Position numbers and translations under genes: made by a program
NCBI GenBank assembly: GCA_011800805.1
Contig: MPNW01000038.1
Coordinates: 151,475-215,474 of the forward strand
DNA length: 64,000 nt
DNA from: Hirudo medicinalis
Taxonomy: Eukaryota; Annelida; Clitellata; Hirudinida; Hirudinidae
Reading direction: 5' to 3'
In this document: in pieces, positions 13,200 to 26,954 of the stretch
How the letters are laid out: every line of letters starts with the position of its first letter
Numbering within the stretch: the first letter of the stretch is position 1
The notes under the pieces: model-generated
What the model was told of the DNA's origin: nothing
Databases searched by the model: none
The model's input: the letters and a program-made list of their open reading frames with translations, nothing else

Positions 13200-14752
13200 C
13201 TACAAGTTACGAGCGAGTTCTAATTTTGAAACTAGGCCTGCATCTCTAATGATGAGGTAGGCCACTGGTGCAAACGCGTCATTGGAGTGGATAATTGTTT
13301 GGCTGTCATTTCTAAGGAAATATACAAACAAATCAGTAAATCAATTAAAGCATAAAAAGGTCTGTCGTGAAGTTTTAATGAAACCAACCTTTAATCTTTT
13401 ATTATCATGTGGAAGTTTGTTATGAAGAGGTGACTAAATCTAAGATAGGAGCTTCAAATAAAATGAAACCATCACTACTCACACAACAATTTTCTTTTTG
13501 AAGATGGGGCAATCCAGAGTCAGTGTTTCGTATTCTCCTCCTTCGCCACACACGTTGAGACCATACTTTTCATTCTGTTTTTTCGAAATCAATGGCAACT
13601 CTCAAAAGAAATTGAGCAAATCATTTGTGCGAATGGCCAGTCAATATTCTAACCATCTTTTGCAAATGAGGCTTCATTTGTGAAAGGGTCTTTCCCAAAT
13701 GTTGTTCATTCAGACCTAATGTCATAAACAGAAACATAAAAAAGATATCATTGGTGGGAAAAATCGAAATACAAGTGTTGAATGAAATTTTAAAAGATAT
13801 TGAAAAAGAACCAAAATGTGATTCATTTGGATGCACCAACCTAAAGCTGCAACCTTGATAATGATGGCCTCAATTTTATTTGCCAGCATTTCATCAAGTA
13901 ATTCAGACTGATCCATATTCCACAAATAAGCAAGCATTTCAAGGTTCAATCTTTTGCAACTGAAGATGAAAAATGGGTAACTATTAATTGCAATTTTTGA
14001 AACAAAATTAAGCCAAAATCTAACACATGTTCAACTCTGGTCTTCTGATAGGAAGAAAGAATTGCACCTACTGACACTGCTTTTATGTTTTCTTTTGTCT
14101 AAAATTATAGAGGAATAATAGGAAAACCAAGTGATGTATCTTAGAAAAATAATCATAGCTCAAGTTATTTTGTGCAAATCATATTGCAAATACCTTGATT
14201 TCTAATAGGAGTTGGTACAAGTCCTCAACTTCATCACCTTCAGTTTCAAGATATTCTGAAGTTATTATTTTTGATGTGCCCTTAATTGGATGCCTGTACA
14301 GAGGTATACCCACTGCTTCTGAATATAAGTTGATGACTTGGTGGCCCACACTCTGGAACATATAGCTGTCTATTTCCTCTAAAATGCATCAGTTAGTGAT
14401 TATAATAAAATATTTTTGCAAGATTTTATTGTAATTAACTTGCTGACAAGAAAGTTTATGAATAATTACCAATTAAAACCATGTAAAACAGACTGAAAGG
14501 ATGTCATGAAAGGTTGAAAAGAATTCAGGTTATAAGAAATTAATCATCTTACATCAAGCATGTGAAGCTTTAAAGAATTATGAAAACCAAAATATGTCTT
14601 ACTTAAGATTGTTATAATACTAATTTTGGTAAAATACCTTTTCCCAAGGGATACAAATTGGCTAGCGCAACAACTTCATGACCCTTCTGGACACACTTCA
14701 TCATGTTATAGCAGCTGTCCTTTCCTCCACTGATTAATGCTACTACCCTCAT
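13200..14752 (-). CDS. DPH6: Diphthine-ammonia ligase (DPH6), 7 exons
   Basis: Cytosolic ATP-dependent enzyme of the adenine nucleotide alpha-hydrolase fold that amidates diphthine on elongation factor 2, the last step of diphthamide synthesis. Exons in transcript order: 14752-14638, 14378-14194, 14098-14025, 13959-13841, 13715-13654, 13574-13483, 13311-13200; all GT-AG and phase-consistent. The start MRVVALISGGKDSCYNMMKC holds the SGGKDS PP-loop. Later family blocks are EGDEVEDLYQLL, SVGAILSSYQKTRV, IIIKVAALGLNEQHLGKTL, the metal/nucleotide-site-like NVCGEGGEYETLTLDCP, and IIHSNDAFAPVAYL. Length (about 239 residues) is close to the human 267, with a slightly shorter C-terminus ending at TAG 13200-13202. 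Complete and apparently functional. Confidence 0.95.
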
Positions 14753-16600
14753 TTTAGTGCAAGCTTTAAGAAAGGCGAAATCAGGGCACTAGTTTGTTTG
14801 GAATGTAATGTAAAAGGTAATCTAGCTCTTTAAACGTGATGAGCAAATTTATTCATAAATTAATTTTTCAATTTTGTTTGCGTTTTAATATAAATTTATT
14901 TATGCATATTTTAAATAAAGTAATCGTAATCGTAACAAACATAAAATCTAAATATTTAGCCTCAATGAAAAATGGCGTTCCACTTTCTTCAATATTTCGC
15001 AGTAGCGAGTGATAGCAGTTCTGCACCAGCTAAACAAGGCAACACCATCGACGGACACAGAATCAGAGGCCATGAGTGCTAAATAAAGAATTCCGTTCGC
15101 CATTCTATTAAAATATCTATTGATTGTGAAGAATTAGAAACTCAAAATTCATTCAGCAACATAAAATTTAATTGCTCTACGTTTCAACGTTGAAGTAGGG
15201 AAGGTCAACAAGTTCATGGCAGTGACAATAGCCGGACTAAGTGAATCCAAAATGTATGATAAAGTTTATAGCCTCAAAAGTATTGAATTGAAGGCGCGAA
15301 ACAAACTAAGTTAGATCTCACCAATGGAGAAAAATTTAGCAGGCTTGTGATTATAGCTAAAGGTTGTCAAGACAATGAAAGTATCTAAATAAGGAGACAT
15401 CACACCATTCAACAAAAACGTTACAGCAGAACCCTTCAGTCGAACAACAGCTAACGCAGAGAGCCATTGGAACTAGTGACTTATAATACCAAGAAGAATA
15501 CTTAGAATTCTAAGCTAATTCTAAAAAACTTTTATTTGACCTTGTCTGTCCCAACGAGCTTTATTTTGGCCTCCTCATAGATAATAAATCTGGCCATCTT
15601 GCCAAAGCACAAAGCCAATACCAGTTCAAATGTACACTGGATTAACCTTATATTAGCTTCACTTACAATTTCGACATCCCAGAGACTCATCATCATCATC
15701 ATCATCATCATCGTAAGCCATTGTCCCCCAACAACATTGTATATGGAGGAAAGAAACACTCAAAAATTGAAACAATTAAGATTGAGCTTGTCTTCAGATA
15801 TTAAGAGACTAATGAAATGAACATGAAATGACACATAAGAAATAGGTATCAAACGATCTTATAGAAATACAGAAAAAGGAGAAATTTGGTAATTCTGCTA
15901 TGAGATGGACACTAGCTTCTTAAATTACAAGTGAACAGAGATGCACAAACACAAGCTTATAGACTCTAACCAGTCATAAATCTTAGAAGCAGAATATCTT
16001 TTTAGTAACTAAATCTTAAATATTATAACAAGATGAAAGCACATTATTTTTCCTCATGCAGAACAAAGACTATTGATACAAGTACATCGCAGCAAGAGAA
16101 ACAAAATTCCTTAGCATGCAATTCTCAACTACACGAGACACATATTGGTAGGAGTACAACTTAACTGAAAACCACATTTCTACTTCAGGACAGTGGAGAC
16201 AACAGCATGCTATTAATGGGCCTTCAATCATCTCAATCAAAGCTTTCAAAGCATTGAGGCAGAAGATTATAGCAAATGCACAAAAATCCAGCTCCAGATA
16301 CAAAATAAAGTTTACAAACAGGTACTGACTCCATTCATGTACTTGAAAATGACATCAAAATTATAAATTTGCTTTCCAAAACTAGAAATCCACTGAGATG
16401 GCCATGTTGCAGATTGAACTGAGTGAATTAATGGTAAGTTACACAACTTTGCAACACAAGATGGGAATCATACCAGCATCAACTGGTCCCTGTTGTTGCT
16501 TGAAGATGAGAGGCATAAATTTTATACGACTCGAGTTCTCAGAGTAATTAAAACCAACTTGCTTCATTTAAAGACATATAGCATTCATGCAGATCTAGAA
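14753..16600. other. Gap between DPH6 and PIP4K2
   Basis: Contains an (ATC)n microsatellite at about 15689-15712 and, near its right end, the probable 3' UTR of PIP4K2. A 51-residue minus-strand frame (15103-14948, MANGILYLALMAS...) ends 195 bp upstream of DPH6 but has no recognised homology, so it is not called. Confidence 0.4.
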
Positions 16601-19212
16601 TCACTCAATGATCTTCTCCACAAACTCCAGGAAGCGCTTGGCATAGAGATCAGGAGCAACTGTCGAAATTTCAGCCCCTGCCCCATGTTTAACTGTTTTG
16701 GCAGCCTGTGCAGTGCGTTTTTTTACCCCGTAATGAGTGAGGATGTCGATGAGAGAGATGAAGTAGATCTCGTGTCGATTTGAGGCTGAACATCAGAAAG
16801 ATTGCCATTTACCAAAAGAATAAAAAGTAATGCAAAGATGATAGGATATAATTACTTTCGCTACATTTGATGCCAAATGGCTCCAACAAAGGATCCAATT
16901 CAATGTTGTTGATACCACACTGGGCTACTCGAGGCTGAGGACTGTCGGGCGGAGTCGGGTCGACCCTCTCCCCGCCGCCAATTGCTGCTGCAGAGGCTGG
17001 GTTTTCCTCATCCTCCTCATCATCAAGATCATTGTCAGAGGAGAGTATAACGGGCTCGGAATCCTCTGCATCTTTGTCGTGGATTCCAACAACCAGACTG
17101 TAATCCATGAGGTTCAAACTGGCCAAGAACTGCTCAGCACATTAATTATTTCATATAAATGTAAGCAACAGTTTGTGCTTTTAACTGTGCATTTGTGATT
17201 AAACAAAAACAAATGTTAAAAAACAGCTTTTAATCATTAAAGTTGATTGAAATGGGTTCCGTTCCTGCATGCGGAAGTAATGGCAAAGGTTGTAATGAGT
17301 CATGTCTGTAACCCAACTCACACTGAGAGCTCCTTGAGGTAGGGGTGCTATATAAATGGTAGAGCAATTTAAAAGTGCCTTCAAATCTTATTTGGATTTA
17401 CGAGGCACTCAAAAAATCAGCTAAATACAAATATAGGGCTATTAAAAGTAACGAGCAGAATCAAACAAAAATGTGGTTCTGACTTCAGTATCTGCTTTGA
17501 TGATCCTCAAAAGCTTGTCCCTCTTTTCAGCACCAACATGAAGTACTTGCCGGTCACTGAGAAAGTCATTATCTTTGAGAGTTGGCAGATCCTTCGATTT
17601 TTCCTTGTCACTTGCTTGTCTGGACACTGTGGAACCCTGGAAATGAGAACATCTCTCATTGAAATAGGTAAGTTAAATCTAGTTTATTCTAAGATGTTAT
17701 GAAGAAATAGTTACAATTTATCAAATAAGTCAAATTACTACATAGGAATCACTTACAAAATAAATTTTTTACAAGAAAAAAGTAACAACTATTTAAAAAA
17801 CCAAGTCAAAAGACAATTTCAACAACTGACCTTGAGATCATATTTTTTGTGAATGGCAAATCTCCTGCTGAAAATGTTCTTTGAGACGAGCAGATAAGTC
17901 TCTGAGTCGTTGATTGTCACCCTGTACATGCCCAGATACTGCGGCATGAGTGTTTCAGCATGTCTTTCCACAATGTACTGAGAATCAAAGAGAAACCAAT
18001 AAAGGCAAAACAACATCAACACACACATAATACCCATAATACCAGTGCTTAACTTTAAGGTTGAATCTGTTCAGTTAATAAATAAAACAGTTAGGTTACT
18101 GTTTCAAATGAAATTTCTCATTATTTTCACAATAATTTCTGAGTAATAGGAAATCTTTGAAAATACCTGATGGTACTCCTTCAGAATTCTGTGCATCTCA
18201 GCAACTTGTTCACTCTGAATAGTTTTTATGAAGAACACCTTATCATAAGACTGCATTGGTCGACTGCTGCTGGGTTTGTTGTTCAACTCAAGATCTTGAG
18301 GACAATCTTTTGTTAATGATTTCTGAAATATGATACCTACCTTTCAAGTCCAATTGTTTGAAAAAAACATTATAATTAATTTAATAACAGCATCAAATTA
18401 CATCATTTAATTTTCTTCAAGTTTCCAAGAAATCTTTAATACCAACCAGATATGTGTCATCATCCACATCGAACCTCTCTCGTAAGTTCCTGAACACAAT
18501 TGGACAGTATTCCTTGAACTTAAAATGGCTGGGCATGTTTTCTCTATAAAATCAAGACCTTAATGGTTACTGACAACAATATGCTAAACTCAGTAATGAA
18601 ACAAGAAACATTAATATATCCCAAAGTTACTTAATTTTTGGAAGAATCAAGGAAGAAAGTTACATATTATTCTGCAAAATTGAAACATCAAATTGAATAT
18701 ACTTAGACCTTATTAAGATTTTAATTTAATTACTGAATTAAAAATTATTAGGTAACTTGTTTTGCACATTTGCTGTAGCTTTTACTCAAGATTAGTTAAA
18801 TGCCAAACTAAATAAAAATCTAAAACAACCGAAACTTTGTGAAATAAAGAACTATGTCGCTCAGTTTAAGTTACCTTACTGAAATATTTCACTCCCTCAA
18901 GATCCTAATTAAGTAGATAAACATATAACAAACTTGTTAAACATGTGGTTGTCAACTCTGGTTTTGGTGTAGGCCTTGAAATCATCAGGCATCAGCATAA
19001 CAGGTGTGTTTACATGGCTCAATTCAGTGATCTAAACACATTGTTATATAATGGTCAATGTGTGGGAATACTTAAACATTTCAAGCTAAAACACTTACTG
19101 AGTGATTTATTCCCCACATGAAAACACTAAAAAGTGGTTCTTTAGCCCGAAATAGACGAAGTTTCGGCCTGACCGCTTTGATGTGCTTCTTCTTTTGTTT
19201 CGTAGTTGACAT
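16601..19212 (-). CDS. PIP4K2: Phosphatidylinositol 5-phosphate 4-kinase type II (PIP4K2), 8 exons
   Basis: Lipid kinase converting PtdIns5P to PtdIns(4,5)P2 in cytosol, nucleus and on internal membranes. Exons: 19212-19099, 19031-18934, 18543-18447, 18322-18167, 17977-17831, 17636-17484, 17129-16856, 16785-16601; phases all agree, giving 407 residues, against 406 in human PIP4K2A. Blocks in order: [75 protein letters not shown], the catalytic [13 protein letters not shown], an acidic low-complexity insert (about residues 275-315) as in type II enzymes, TPPDSP, and the C-terminal [20 protein letters not shown] activation/dimer region. It lies in tandem with SOD1 on the same strand. A SINE copy sits in the intron between the 17636-17484 and 17129-16856 exons. 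Complete. Confidence 0.97.
17260..17432 (+). repeat. SINE-like element, copy 2, inside a PIP4K2 intron
   Basis: Shares GGGGTGCTATATAAATGGTA with copy 1. It also shares a 3' block (AAAAGTGCCTTCAAATC..GGAT..GAGGCACTCAAAA..ATC.GCTAAATACA) with copy 4 at 54.8 kb. It lies antisense to PIP4K2 within the intron spanning 17130-17483. Confidence 0.8.
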
Positions 19213-19801
19213 TTTCACGAAAGCTTCCAAGCAGTAATCAAATATTCCTCAAGCGAATATTAATTAATAATATCCACGCTTATTACACAATTTATTTTAA
19301 AACTCCATCAAAATAACTTCTGATCGATCCTCCCACCAGCGATAAAAAATAAATCAACATAATGTTCATCTCAAGACAGGATTTCCTGTAGGTAATATGC
19401 GGCATTTCATATATATATGTACAATTATTAAATTTGCTTTATTATAAACAATATTTCACTAATTATATTTAGATACAAATAACACTTTGCAACCGACCTT
19501 CTGATATCCTATTTCTAAAAGAAAGTTTTAAAATCCGCACACGTTAGAGGGATCAATTAAACCGATCAATGTCGAATATTGCGGAACCACTTTTCCTGAC
19601 GTTCCCTAACTCTTTCCATCCTGACTGATTAAACACCTCGGCGAATCAATTCGCATAACCCACCCAACTTAACCATCCTCCCATATTACAAGAAACCACA
19701 ACTGGACCCAACCAAAGCAAAGCTGCATCCCAGAAAGATTGTTACCCCTCAAATCAAAAATCCCTCTGCTCTGCTTCACCAACAAAATCAGTTCTAAATA
19801 T
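19213..19801. other. PIP4K2 upstream / SOD1 downstream spacer
   Basis: About 690 bp separate the PIP4K2 start codon from the SOD1 stop. The spacer must contain the PIP4K2 promoter and the SOD1 3' UTR. No further gene seen. Confidence 0.45.
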
Positions 19802-19807
19802 ATTTAT
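19802..19807 (-). terminator. Polyadenylation signal for SOD1
   Basis: TTTATT on the plus strand reads AATAAA on the SOD1 strand, about 90 bases beyond its stop codon. Confidence 0.5.
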
Positions 19808-19898
19808 TAAATGTTTCTCACTGTTAACCACAAAGCAAGCATGTTACAAATCCCAATAGACATGAAGTAAAACTTCAACAATTTGGAAAAGAATTCTT

Positions 19899-20925
19899 TT
19901 AATCTGCCTTAGCAAGGCCAATGACTCCACAGGCAACTCGAGCTCCTGCATGGCCAGTGGTCTTACTGTCTTCATGCCCACCCTTTCCCAAATCATCCTC
20001 ATCTGCATGAATCTGAAATTGAACAATTTACTTCACATAAGAGTTCATAGTCCAAATTATTTTGCACTTTGACAGTCTTTCATCTAATGTATTATTTTGG
20101 TAATACGGATAAGTTGCTTTAACTATTTAGCTTAAGTGAACTATTTTCTAGCTGGCATTACAACAAAAATCAAATGTTATTTAAACAGATTTCATCTGTC
20201 TTTACACAGGAGAATGTTTTAGCCTAACTGACTATGGCATCCTTCACATGAACCGACAAATGCAGGTTTCATTTTCTGACAATGATTCTCAAACCCAACC
20301 AAAATCAACCTAAACTCCGAAACATTGCAACCGTGCAAATATGTAAGAAATTGAATATTGTGACTCACAACGAGGGTGCGTCCAACAACCGTTTGAGGAC
20401 CATTCAAGGTTATCAGCTTGTCTTTTATTTCAAATTTAGCCACACCATCACCTCCTGCTACAACATTCCCAAGATCCCCCACATGCCTTAAACAAAACCA
20501 AAGCATTAAGAACTTCTTAAATCTTTATCAGTTGTTAATGAACAAATTTTAGACAGTCACCTTTCAGCATCCTCTGGACCACCATGAGTTTTGCTGCTTG
20601 GATTGTAATGAGCTCCAGCAGACATGCAGCCTAGAGGTTGAGGAACATAAGTTACTAACTGCAGACTCGAAAAATAATATTAACAACAAACCATTAGTGT
20701 TATCGCCAAACTCATGAACATGGAATCCGTGTTTCCCAGGTGTCAAGCCTGTTATTTCACCTTTTATAGTCGTTGGACCATTGCTATCCTGCAATTGCAT
20801 CATTATAATAAATCAAGTTCGTCCATAAACGCTTGATTGAAACAGTGTCTTACCTGGTGGAAATGAACAACTCCTTTGCAGGCACCCTCGCCCCTAAGAA
20901 CTGAAACTGCAGCAAACTTCGGCAT
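19899..20925 (-). CDS. SOD1: Cu/Zn superoxide dismutase (SOD1), 5 exons
   Basis: Cytosolic enzyme dismutating superoxide to oxygen and hydrogen peroxide. Exons: 20925-20854, 20788-20692, 20630-20561, 20486-20369, 20012-19899; phases agree and give 156 residues, the usual size. All metal ligands are visible: the paired histidines of [10 protein letters not shown], the bridging and zinc histidines and Asp in [14 protein letters not shown] and RHVGDLGN, and the last copper His in [12 protein letters not shown]. The disulfide cysteines (GCMSAG and [12 protein letters not shown]) and the active-site Arg (GARVACG) are present. There is no signal peptide, so this is the intracellular form. Complete. 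Confidence 0.98.
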
Positions 20926-21706
20926 CTTAGTATAAAGCACGAGAAACAGAATCGATAAACGAAGCGACCAAAGTCTCACAACAAGCTAGCTAGCCGCGGG
21001 AGGGTGTTGCGGGATATCAATTCCACCACGGACTTAGTTATCTCAATTTTTATAATTAAATTAATTTAAGTAACCAAAAAATTATTTTATTGCAAAATTA
21101 TAAGGTAAAACTGTAGAGGCAGCCGTTATTAATATTCATTAAAAAAAACTAAGTAACATTTGTGTAAAATAAACCAAATAATATTTCATACAAGTCCTAA
21201 CATTTTTCTATTTTGTACATATTTCGGCCGTGATTAGTAAACCAGCAAGGCCTCTCAGGGAGAACGATTTTATACAAATTAAAAAAAATGTCATATAAGA
21301 TTTAATTTTAAATAAAACCTATTTATTTGTTACTAATATTCGTGCTGATGGTTTAGCAATTTTCTACAATGATTTCGTCAAAAATTCCGAAAATGTTGTC
21401 TACCGTGAAAATTCACAACGTTATTTGGCTATCGGCCGTGAAAATTTACAAAACCATTACTATTACACAACATAGTTAAAGTATGGCATACATTAAAACA
21501 AAACATTATTTTCCACATATGTTTTAACTTTTAGGCTATTTGATGATGATGAGTGAAATCTGCTCTAATTGAACAAATGGAAAAATTCAGAAAAAAATTA
21601 GATTAAAAGCCAACCGTTAGAGACACAAATGCTCGCATTATTTTACAAGATTTGTAACAAATGTAGGTATTTGATAATTACATTTAATATATTTTAAAAT
21701 TTAATA

Positions 21707-21740
<34 letters not shown>

Positions 21741-22445
21741 TATTTAATATATTAGTGTTTATCGAGATTTTTAATGGAAAAACTGGAATTTAAAATTGAG
21801 CTGAGCAATTGTATAATTTAACAATTACATATTTAAAACCGCATCATATTTTTTTGGACTCGCCACGGTTTTGAAATATTAAAATTTTACAATCACGATT
21901 TTTTTAATTTTTCCATTACCAAATTGACATAACATAGGGGTTTAATCTAGTATTCGGCAACAAATTTGAAATGCAATTTAGAAAGCAGCTAAGGGTAGCA
22001 TTTCAATTCTTTTAAGTGAGGTTAAACCCAACTTTGACAAAATTCTTCAGATATCACCAGAAGATTTGTTTTTTGAATTTACTCTGTGACAAAAGTTCTC
22101 ATGCTTTATTCATAAAAAATTCTGACTCCAACAGTAAAAGCTCGGCGCCTTTTGGTGAATTCTTAAAATATCTTTCTGAAATCAGAAATATTCAGCATTT
22201 CAACCCTACTTTGCGCATACAACAGCAGACTTGCAAATTAGTTCATTATTATTCGCAAAATTACAAACGGTATTTTAAAGAGATAAATCGCGCGCATCCC
22301 TTTCAGGTGAGAGCCTAGATCGCAGATGTTGGCAATACAAACAATACCTTCATTGACCCTTATTTTGTCACATGAGCTATCCAATTGCAGGGCAACCAGT
22401 TTTAGCAAGTAGGATTTGTCAATAAAGAAACAAGTTGCATCTTTT
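20926..22445. other. Divergent intergenic region between SOD1 (-) and the SLC6 gene (+)
   Basis: It must contain the promoters or 5' leaders of both divergently transcribed genes, 1.5 kb apart. A TTA/TA microsatellite lies at about 21706-21745. No coding exon was recognised; the frame at 22016-22318 lacks motifs. Confidence 0.45.
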
Positions 22446-25400
22446 ATGGCTACAGGACACAGGCAGTTCGAGGATGTGTCTGATGATACCTGCTCGGACG
22501 AGAAACGAAGTGTTCGCTTTGAAAGATTTAAAACCAGTAACGAGGACCAGATTGAGACAAAAGTGGTCATGAGAGATAAATGGTCTAGAAAGTTAGACTT
22601 TATTTTGTCTGCAGTGGGTTATGCCGTAGGATTTGGAAATGTATGGCGATTCCCATATCTCTGCTACAGCAATGGTGGAGGTTAATGAAAATATTTGAAT
22701 TCAAAGAGCTACTTAGACGCATCATTACCTCATACTCAAATCAGAATTTATTAACAGCACAATAAGTGTTTTATTTATTCTCACAAGGTGCCTTCTTGAT
22801 TCCATATTTTATTATGATGACTTTTGCGGGATTACCCCTTTTTTACCTTGAGCTTGCTTTAGGACAATATGCTTCACTAGGACCACTTGCTGTCTGGAAA
22901 GTTTGCCCAATTTTTGCAGGTTATTTGTAATGATGTAATAAAACAGCAATATGATAATTCATTATATTACATAATAGACCAATATTATGTACATGTTCTT
23001 ATAAACTTAATTTATTATAAAATAAATAAAGAGTAAATTCATTCATTCATCAACAAATGCATGTAATATCATACAAGATTTGTAACAAACAGTGGTATTT
23101 GATATTGTTTAACAACTGTTATTAAAGCAAATTGTATTTCTTTGACCCAGGTCTAGGTTACACGATGATAGGATTAAATCTGCTTGTTTCCATCTATTAC
23201 AACATTATTTTAGCTCTCAGCATATTTTATTTCATTTCCTCATTTACTCCGAAGCTGCCATGGGCTTTTTGTGGAAACAATTGGAACAAACAATGCTCAC
23301 CCAGCATTGAGCAGCCTTTTATTAGAAAAGGTAAAAGCTCATAATGCAATTAAACCATATTAAAATATTTTCAGTAAGAGTTTACATTTTAATTATTTAT
23401 AAAACAGATCTGAAATATTATCTAACTATTTATAGTTAAATGTTGTGGAACCTAAGAATCATTAATGTTGGTAAACAATCTTGAATGTAACTAAACCATT
23501 AAATGTTTTCAATCTTCAAATTATGCTTGTTTATAATTGTAATGCATTTTAATAATCATTAAGATTTAGACCATCTTATTTCCTTAGTACCTTCAACATT
23601 ATTTTCGAAGATATTAGATTTTCTGTCAATAAGATCAATATTTCTGTTACACTGTGTATTGATATATTGAATGATGTTATGTCAACAATTTTGATCGCTG
23701 AACTATAACTTCAGTGCTCTCAAGGAATATCACTCAATACCAAGATTATTTCAATTCAATTTCTTTTGAAAACACATCAACATCAATGCACGATGGCTCG
23801 TCCATAACATCCGAACCTTTTCACATTCTCTACGCCAACAACACGTCATGTTCAACGTGTCCTCTGGAATCAACAGCAGCACCACTCAAACTAACAAGCA
23901 ATGCAAACCTCTCTGTCTCGAGATCTCCCGCAGAAGAATTTTGGCTGTAAGTTTTGGAGCGAGACAAGAATAGATTAGTGGCATATAGCATTCAATTTTA
24001 AACCCTTAATGATAATTAACCATTTGTGTATGTTGTTGGAATTATTTATGTTCGAATTTGATTTTTTTCATTTAAACAAGCAACACTTGATAAATTGCTT
24101 AACTTATTACAAATAACTTGGAATATTAAAAGGAGAAATTCTGTTTTGATCTCAGGTATTATGTTCTTGGAATTGGTGATGACATAAACATTGCACACAT
24201 AGGAAATTTAAGGTGGCATCTAACACTTTGTGACATTGCTGCTTGGATGATTGTTTTCCTTTGCATCATTCAAGGGATCAAGACAAGTGGGAAGGCAATG
24301 TCTCAAAATTGTTTCCTTTTTTGTATTAAAGATACAAAATTCAACCAAAATACAAGCTTTTAGAAACATCTTAGTTAAATTGATATTGTATTCTCAAATT
24401 GGTAAAACAAACCAATTTACACAACAATCATGATCATCATGTTTAATATTTATCGATGATGCTGATTCAACAAGATGTAAAATTCCAGGTTGTTTATTTT
24501 ACGGCCACATTTCCTTACCTTATGCTCCTACTTCTTTTTATTCGTGGAGTTTCATTGCCAGGAGCCCTTGAGGGAATCAAATTCTATTTGGTGCCTGACT
24601 TTTCTAAAATGGCCTCTGTTAAGGTTACAATTTATAACTTATAAAGGACATTTTTGCCGTTGGGTTCAATAGTCGTTTGATTAAAAATTTTATTTTGACT
24701 TAAATTTTGATAATCAGTTGATCTATTTTTGTAATTTTTTATTATTAATATTTGAAAGGTTTGGAATGATGCAGCAATTCAGATTCTGTTTTCACTGGGA
24801 CCTGGATTTGGGAGCCTCATCATGCTTGGATCATACAACAAATTTCATAATAGATGTGATAGGCAAGACTTGAGTTTCAGTTCAAATCATCACTTTATTC
24901 AATTGATGTTGATTAATTGATAATTATTTTATTAAATTTAAATAACTAATGACTGCATTGTCAAGGAATGGGCAAAAAAGAAGAGTAAAGTGAATCATTT
25001 GATGACATTGTAAAATTGAGTTATTATTCTGAAATGATTTATTACTGCATGTAAGTTATCACATCACCATCATAGTTATTTTGTCCTTCAGAGATGCCAT
25101 CTTGGTGACCCTCATAAATTGCTTCACGAGCATTTTTGCGGGTTTTGTAATTTTCTCCGTTCTCGGATTCATGAGTACTAGACGAGGACTTGCTGTGGAA
25201 GAAGTTGTCGACAAAGGTTCTCAAATTTTTTAAATTGTTTTTAGTTAATGAACATTTACTCCCATTAACTTAAGGACCAGGTCTGGCATTTATTGCATAC
25301 CCTGAAGCTCTTTCCATGATGCCTGGTGCTCCATTTTGGTCCATTTGTTTCTTCTTTATGCTTTTCACCTTGGGATTGGACAGCCAAGTAGTAGCAGTAG

Positions 25401-26902
25401 CTTAATTTTATTAATAACTATGTATGTGGTTGCCTTTTAACTAGCTAAATCACACAAGGCAGAATTCAATTTTCCTAATATTATCCAAATCTAACAATAT
25501 TCTGATTTTTTCATACATTCCAATATTTTCAAACAAGTTGAATTAGCTTTTATTTATAAAATTGAAAAGTTTTAATAAAGGTTGAAATTGCAGTTTGTTG
25601 GAGTTGAAAGCATTATTACAGGACTAATGGATGAATTTCCATTGGTTGCTAAAAGGAAAAAAACATTTACCTTCCTTTTGTGTTTTGTTCTTTTCTTAGC
25701 TGGCCTTCCTTGTGTCACTCAAGTAATTTCCTTGGCTTTTTTATTTGAGGCAAAATGAGCTGTTGCTGTTGTTAAGTTCCGAGGAATACATACTTTAAAT
25801 ACAATTGAACAAAACATGTTTGTCATTATCATTATATTGCGCGATCCACTGATGTCTGTAGAAAGTTTCATAAAATAATGTAATAAAATTCTGGAGTGAC
25901 TGGAGTCACTGAAAAGTTAATCCTATGGCTGTGCTTAGTTGATCTTAAAATATATAAATTCATTTTTAAGTAATCTTCATGGTTGATAATATGAACACTT
26001 TATTCTTATTCCAGGGAGGTATGTTTGTGGTGGAGTTGATAGACCAGTTTACAACCTCATTCCCTCTTCTGGTTGTTGCTTTTTTTGAGGCCATTTCCAT
26101 TGGTTGGATCTATGGTGAATAATTTAAATTATTACAATTATATAAAATGTCTTAAAACATTTATATAACCATAAAACAGGAATTAGACAGTTTTCAAGGG
26201 ATCTGCAATTGATGCTAGGTTTCAAACCTAACTATTATTGGAAGTGTTGCTGGACGGTCTTAACTCCACTAATAGTAATAGTTAGTTCAGTTTATTAAAT
26301 GAGATCTTTTTAGTTAATATTTACTTACAATTAAATAGTTAACTTCTTAATAAAGATATCTAACAAATAAAGATAGCTGATAAAGTAATGATTAAGTTTA
26401 TTAATTTCAGTTTATATTCATCTTCAAATGTATGGATTACAAGGGCTTGTACTATGGCCAGTACAGGTATCCATCTTGGGCTGAAGGAATTGGCTGGCTC
26501 ATTGTTTCTTTACTAATTGGTTTTATCCCCTTTGTGGCAGCATGGAAATTTTTCAAATGTGTGAACTCCTTCCAGGTAACCGAAATTGCTGATGATATTT
26601 TAATAACCCATAAATTTCAATTTAGTGGTGTATTTTAATTAGGGCTGCGAACGATTAAAATTTTCTTGATCGAATAATCGGAAAATTTTTTAATCGATTA
26701 ATCGATTAAATTCGATCAAATATAACGCACATATATTCCACCTACTTTTAGCTGATCTGGCTGCATCGCAACTTTGCATTAGTCAGTATACACTACACAC
26801 CCTGGTTAGCTGAAACAATCAATGACTTAACTTCACAAAAACACGTTTTAAATTCGTTTATTTGTTTAAAAATTGAGAAAAAACTGGGAATTAATAATCA
26901 TG

Positions 26903-26954
<52 letters not shown>

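Noticed and set aside
14948..15103. 51-residue minus-strand frame MANGILYLALMASDSVSVDG... just upstream of DPH6
   Set aside because: No recognised homology, no confident splice partner and short length. An operon-like upstream cistron is possible but unsupported.
15532..15820. Overlapping frames with poly-Met / poly-Ile
   Set aside because: Caused by an (ATC)n microsatellite; the flanking residues have no recognised match.
22416..22445. Upstream extension of the SLC6 frame
   Set aside because: The frame can be extended only to a TTG at 22416; the first ATG is at 22446, which is taken as the start.
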